Source of the DNA: Actinomycetota bacterium
GTDB lineage: Bacteria; Actinomycetota; Thermoleophilia; Miltoncostaeales; Miltoncostaeaceae
DNA: 26,765 bases
Direction of reading: 5' to 3'
Assembly: GCA_947475125.1 (NCBI GenBank)
Contig: CANJMX010000005.1
Location: 1-26,765 of the forward strand
This document shows positions 24,488 through 26,765 of this stretch, in pieces. The position numbers were made by a program, and so were the translations under genes. The notes below the pieces were generated by a model that saw only the letters and a list, made by a program, of their open reading frames with translations, searched no databases and was not told the origin of the DNA. Each line of letters opens with the position of its first letter. The first letter of the stretch is position 1.

Positions 24488-25444
24488 ATGAGCATTCGAC
24501 GCGAATTCGGCAGCACCGGGCTGATGGTCTCGCCCCTGTGCCTTGGTGGCAATGTCTTTGGCTGGACGTGCGACGAGCAGGCCTCGTTCGCCGTCCTCGA
24601 CGCCTACGTGGAGGCCGGCGGCAACTTCATCGACACCGCCACCGTCTATTCCACATGGGTACCCGGCAACGTGGGTGGTGAGTCGGAGGCCGTCATCGGT
24701 CGCTGGCTGAAGGCGCGCGGTAATCGTGCCGACGTGGTCATCGCCACGAAGGTGGGATACCCCGGCGACCCGCACATGCGCGCCGGGCTCGACCGCGCGA
24801 ACATCCGTGAGGGCATTGAGGGGTCGCTCGACCGTCTGGGAATCGAGCAGGTCGACCTGTACTACGCCCACCAGGATGATCCGGCAACGCCGCTGGACGA
24901 GACCATGGGCGTGCTGAGCGAGCTGGTGGACGAGGGTCTGGTGCGCACGCTGGCAGCCAGCAACCATTCCGCCGGGCGTCTGGCAGAGGCACTTGACGTG
25001 AGCGAGACGCACGCCCTTGCCCGATTTGAGGGATACCAGCCGCACTTCAATCTGCTGGAGCGCGCCGAGCTGGAGGGCGACGCCGAGGACCTGTGCGTGC
25101 GCGAGGGCCTGGGCGTGGCGCCATACTTCACCTTGGCCCGTGGGTTTCTCACCGGTAAGTACCGCAAGGGCCAGGATCTTCCGGCCACCCCGCGCGCCGG
25201 GGGCATCGCGAACGAGTACCTCAACGACCGCGGGTGGGCACTGCTTGCCGTGCTCGACGAGGTCGCCGCCGCACACGGAGCCACCCCGGCCCAGGTGTCG
25301 CTTGCATGGCTCATGCAGCGCCCCAGCATCAGCTGCGCCATCGCCAGCGCAACATCGCCCGATCAGGTGGCCGAGATAATGGGCGCCGTGGGGCTCGAGC
25401 TCACCGACGCTGAGTGGGCGAAGCTGGACGCCGCCGGGCGATGA
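24488..25444 (+). CDS. Aldo/keto reductase family oxidoreductase
   Basis: 318 residues, standard for a single-domain (alpha/beta)8 aldo/keto reductase, which reduces aldehydes or ketones, usually with NADPH. The catalytic tetrad is complete: D49 and Y54 (FIDTATVY), K88 (ATKVG) and H128 (YYAHQDD). Typical flanking motifs are the N-terminal GLMVSPLCLGGNVFGW and the C-terminal cofactor region AIASATSPDQVAEI. The latter has A-x-A where many members have IPGA, so cofactor preference is not certain. It resembles the YajO/IolS-like group of bacterial AKRs. Its TGA overlaps the ATG of the next gene (ATGA at 25441-25444), so the two are translationally coupled. Substrate not predictable. Confidence 0.95.
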   Translation: MSIRREFGSTGLMVSPLCLGGNVFGWTCDEQASFAVLDAYVEAGGNFIDTATVYSTWVPGNVGGESEAVIGRWLKARGNRADVVIATKVGYPGDPHMRAGLDRANIREGIEGSLDRLGIEQVDLYYAHQDDPATPLDETMGVLSELVDEGLVRTLAASNHSAGRLAEALDVSETHALARFEGYQPHFNLLERAELEGDAEDLCVREGLGVAPYFTLARGFLTGKYRKGQDLPATPRAGGIANEYLNDRGWALLAVLDEVAAAHGATPAQVSLAWLMQRPSISCAIASATSPDQVAEIMGAVGLELTDAEWAKLDAAGR

Positions 25445-26097
25445 GCACCGGGTCGGCTGAGGCGCAGCAGCAGACACCCCTCACCGTGCAGGTGTGGAGC
25501 GACTACATATGCCCGTTCTGCCACATCGGTCGCGAGCGGATTGCGTATCTGGAGCGCGAGTACGACGCGCAGGTGCAGTGGCTTCCTTTTGATCTTCATC
25601 CCGAGTACCCCGACGAGGGAATCCTGCGCGTGTCGCTGGTGGCCACCTACGGGCAGGAGGCGATTGACCGGGTGGCGGCATTGGCCGAGGCGTCGGGGCT
25701 CCCACATAACCCCAACCCGGATGTCGTTCCGCGCAGCCGCAACGCGCTTGAGCTGGCCGAGTGGTCGCGCGGGTTCGGCGACGATGCGTACCGGCGCATG
25801 CATGACGCCCTGATGGATGCCTACTGGCGCGACGGCCGCGACATCGGTGATTGGGCGGTACTTGAGGACGTGGCAAACAGCGTGGGGCTCGATGGAATGG
25901 TGGGCCGGCAGTCGGTGCAGCACGGGGCATTTGGCCCGGTTGTCGACGATTCCACCACCTGGGCGCACTCGGCCGGCATCACCGGTGTTCCGGCGATGGT
26001 GCTGAATGGTCGACTCCTGGTGAGCGGTGTCGTGCCGCATGAGGAACTCGACGATGCCGTGCGCGCAGTTCGCGAGGCCGACCCGGTCGAGGGCTGA
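25441..26097 (+). CDS. DsbA-family (FrnE-like) thiol oxidoreductase
   Basis: 218 residues from ATG 25441, which overlaps the AKR stop. An open frame 27 bp longer exists but would run deeper into the AKR gene. Thioredoxin-fold marks are strand VQVWSDYICPFCHIG with the redox pair C24-P-F-C27, a helical insertion (about 62-150) and the cis-proline loop TGVPAMV (P184). The layout CPxC-x-IG, then a Phe-Asp-Leu-His-Pro-Glu-Tyr-Pro segment (50-57), is that of the FrnE/'2-hydroxychromene-2-carboxylate isomerase/DsbA-like' group. There is no signal peptide, so it acts in the cytoplasm, unlike periplasmic DsbA; members are described as disulfide isomerases or polyketide-related oxidoreductases. Coupling with the AKR suggests joint handling of a small-molecule or thiol substrate (inference). 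Confidence 0.93.
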   Translation: MSTGSAEAQQQTPLTVQVWSDYICPFCHIGRERIAYLEREYDAQVQWLPFDLHPEYPDEGILRVSLVATYGQEAIDRVAALAEASGLPHNPNPDVVPRSRNALELAEWSRGFGDDAYRRMHDALMDAYWRDGRDIGDWAVLEDVANSVGLDGMVGRQSVQHGAFGPVVDDSTTWAHSAGITGVPAMVLNGRLLVSGVVPHEELDDAVRAVREADPVEG

Positions 26098-26210
26098 GAC
26101 CCCCCGGGAGACCGCTCTGCAAGGGATATTCCAGCCCTCCGTACTTTTCCACGGAGGCCCTGTGGTCCCGCCGCTCGGGCCCCGCGGCAGCAGACGCACC
26201 CGATGGGGCG

Positions 26211-26239
26211 TTGACGGGGCCTCCGCGGTCATGTACCAA
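26211..26239 (+). promoter_or_regulatory. Candidate pntA promoter (TTGACG-17-TACCAA)
   Basis: TTGACG (26211-26216), 17-bp spacer, TACCAA (26234-26239). The -35 equals the zwf -35; the -10 lacks the final T. If real, the pntA leader is about 170 nt. Confidence 0.4.
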
Positions 26240-26337
26240 TCCCCATCCTCCCGCGCAGGGTGCCTTCCGGCATCCCCCCCGCGGTGGTGCATTCCGTATA
26301 TGAATATTCGTCCGACACCCACCTCGAAGATGCCCTC

Positions 26338-26387
26338 CGGCGGATTCACCGCCGAGCATCCCCCGGTGGCACGCGCCTAGCGGCGCG
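26338..26387 (+). promoter_or_regulatory. Two perfect hairpins in the pntA leader
   Basis: Hairpin 1 is CGGCGG (26338-26343), loop ATTCA, CCGCCG (26349-26354). Hairpin 2 is CGCGCC (26372-26377), loop TAGC, GGCGCG (26382-26387). They lie 30-80 nt before the start codon. They could stabilise or attenuate the mRNA; no riboswitch family was recognised. Confidence 0.4.
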
Positions 26388-26407
26388 GGCCCGGGAACGG
26401 CAGATCC

Positions 26408-26411
26408 GGAG
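26408..26411 (+). promoter_or_regulatory. Ribosome-binding site GGAG of pntA
   Basis: GGAG lies 6 nt before ATG 26418 and supports that start over the TTG at 26415. Confidence 0.6.
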
Positions 26412-26417
26412 ACGTTG

Positions 26418-26765
26418 ATGGTCGATACCGACACGCCGCGCATTGTGGTGGGAGTTCCCAAGGAAGAGCGCGCGGGCGAAACCCGCGTGGCGCTCAGCCC
26501 CACGGCGCTTCCCCAGCTGACCAAGGCCGGGTTCGACATCGTGGTCGAGTCAGGCGCAGGCGATGCCGCCGGCTACCCCGACTCGACCTTCACCGACCGA
26601 GGTGCCCGGATCGGCTCACGCGACGACGTGTTTGCCGCCGACATCGTGGTGCAGGTAAACGTGATGGGCGCAGATGCCGCGAGCGCCGACCTGGCGCGGT
26701 TGCGCGAGGGGCTGATCGTGGTGGGTGCCGTGGCACCGTTCGCCCGTCCCGAGCTGGTGAAGGCC
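26418..26765 (+). CDS. pntA: NAD(P) transhydrogenase subunit alpha, N-terminal part (runs off window)
   Basis: 116 codons from ATG 26418 to the window end, no stop. The N-terminus reads VGVPKEERAGETRVALSP (residues 11-28), then GFDIVVESGAGDAAGYPDSTF and ADIVVQVN. This is the N-terminal domain shared by alanine dehydrogenase and proton-translocating transhydrogenase alpha subunits; ETRVALSP and ESGAGDAAGYPD favour the transhydrogenase (PntA) over alanine dehydrogenase, which usually has EYRV and NAG. The enzyme couples hydride transfer between NADH and NADP+ to proton movement at the membrane; this domain binds NAD(H). If this is PntA, a pntB gene (and possibly a separate membrane alpha-2 subunit) should follow beyond the window. 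Confidence 0.82.
   Translation, partial: MVDTDTPRIVVGVPKEERAGETRVALSPTALPQLTKAGFDIVVESGAGDAAGYPDSTFTDRGARIGSRDDVFAADIVVQVNVMGADAASADLARLREGLIVVGAVAPFARPELVKA

Larger units (their letters stand above)
26098..26417 (+). other. 320-bp gene-free region between dsbA-like gene and pntA
   Basis: It holds a hairpin with a perfect 7-bp stem, CCTCCGT (26136-26142)/ACGGAGG (26151-26157), which may end the AKR-dsbA transcript although no T-run follows. Then come a possible promoter (26211-26239), an AT-rich spot with the palindrome GAATATTC (26302-26309) and two further hairpins before pntA. An open frame at 26027-26380 has no start-site support or family resemblance and is not taken as a gene. Confidence 0.6.

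Noticed and set aside
26027..26380. 117-residue open frame after the DsbA-like gene
   Set aside because: It starts inside the DsbA-like gene in another phase, has no ribosome-binding site, and is Pro/Arg-rich without any family resemblance.

Overview
The window is GC-rich bacterial chromosomal DNA, most likely from an Actinomycetota member. Three things point there: the codon bias (almost every third base is G or C); -10 elements of the form TAnnnT lying 6-7 nt from start codons, typical of leaderless actinobacterial mRNAs; and a giant surface-type protein with two-cysteine Ig-like repeats of a kind common in Thermoleophilia. The class is an inference, not something the sequence proves. No rRNA, tRNA, transposase or cas gene was found.

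Layout. Positions 1-17757 (two thirds of the window) are one reading frame with no start in view: the last 5918 residues of a giant repetitive, presumably exported protein. In order it has five glycine-rich (ALK/LTK-type, 'Gly_rich') domains alternating with fibronectin type III modules; an Ig-like and an FN3 module; thirteen bacterial Ig-like repeats interrupted by two other Ig-like modules and a sixth glycine-rich domain; twenty-one tandem ~86-residue two-cysteine repeats; and a C-terminal part with two cysteine-pair modules and a helical tail, without a recognisable cell-wall anchor. Convergent with it is a DHA2-type MFS exporter (17768-19363, minus). Across a 37-bp divergent promoter region lies a YbhN/LPG-synthase-like membrane protein (19401-20504).

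A 542-bp gene-free stretch (20505-21046) follows. It holds four 45-bp repeats spaced exactly 83 bp apart, with internal hairpins, and then the best promoter of the window (TTGACG-17-TAGGGT), which drives zwf (glucose-6-phosphate dehydrogenase, 21047-22519). Convergent with zwf is a second DHA2 MFS transporter (22536-23966, minus). Then come a 58-residue CDGSH iron-sulfur protein (24096-24272) with a strong terminator, an aldo/keto reductase translationally coupled to a DsbA/FrnE-family oxidoreductase (24488-26097), a 320-bp leader with hairpins, and the first 116 codons of an NAD(P) transhydrogenase alpha subunit (pntA) that runs off the window.

How the genes fit together: the right-hand third is enriched in NADPH and thiol/redox functions (zwf makes NADPH, pntA exchanges NADH and NADPH, the AKR likely uses NADPH, and the CDGSH and DsbA-like proteins are redox proteins). 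Only the AKR-dsbA pair is clearly co-transcribed. The most unusual items are the giant mosaic protein, with DNA-level traces of recent internal duplication, and the 83-bp-period intergenic array.
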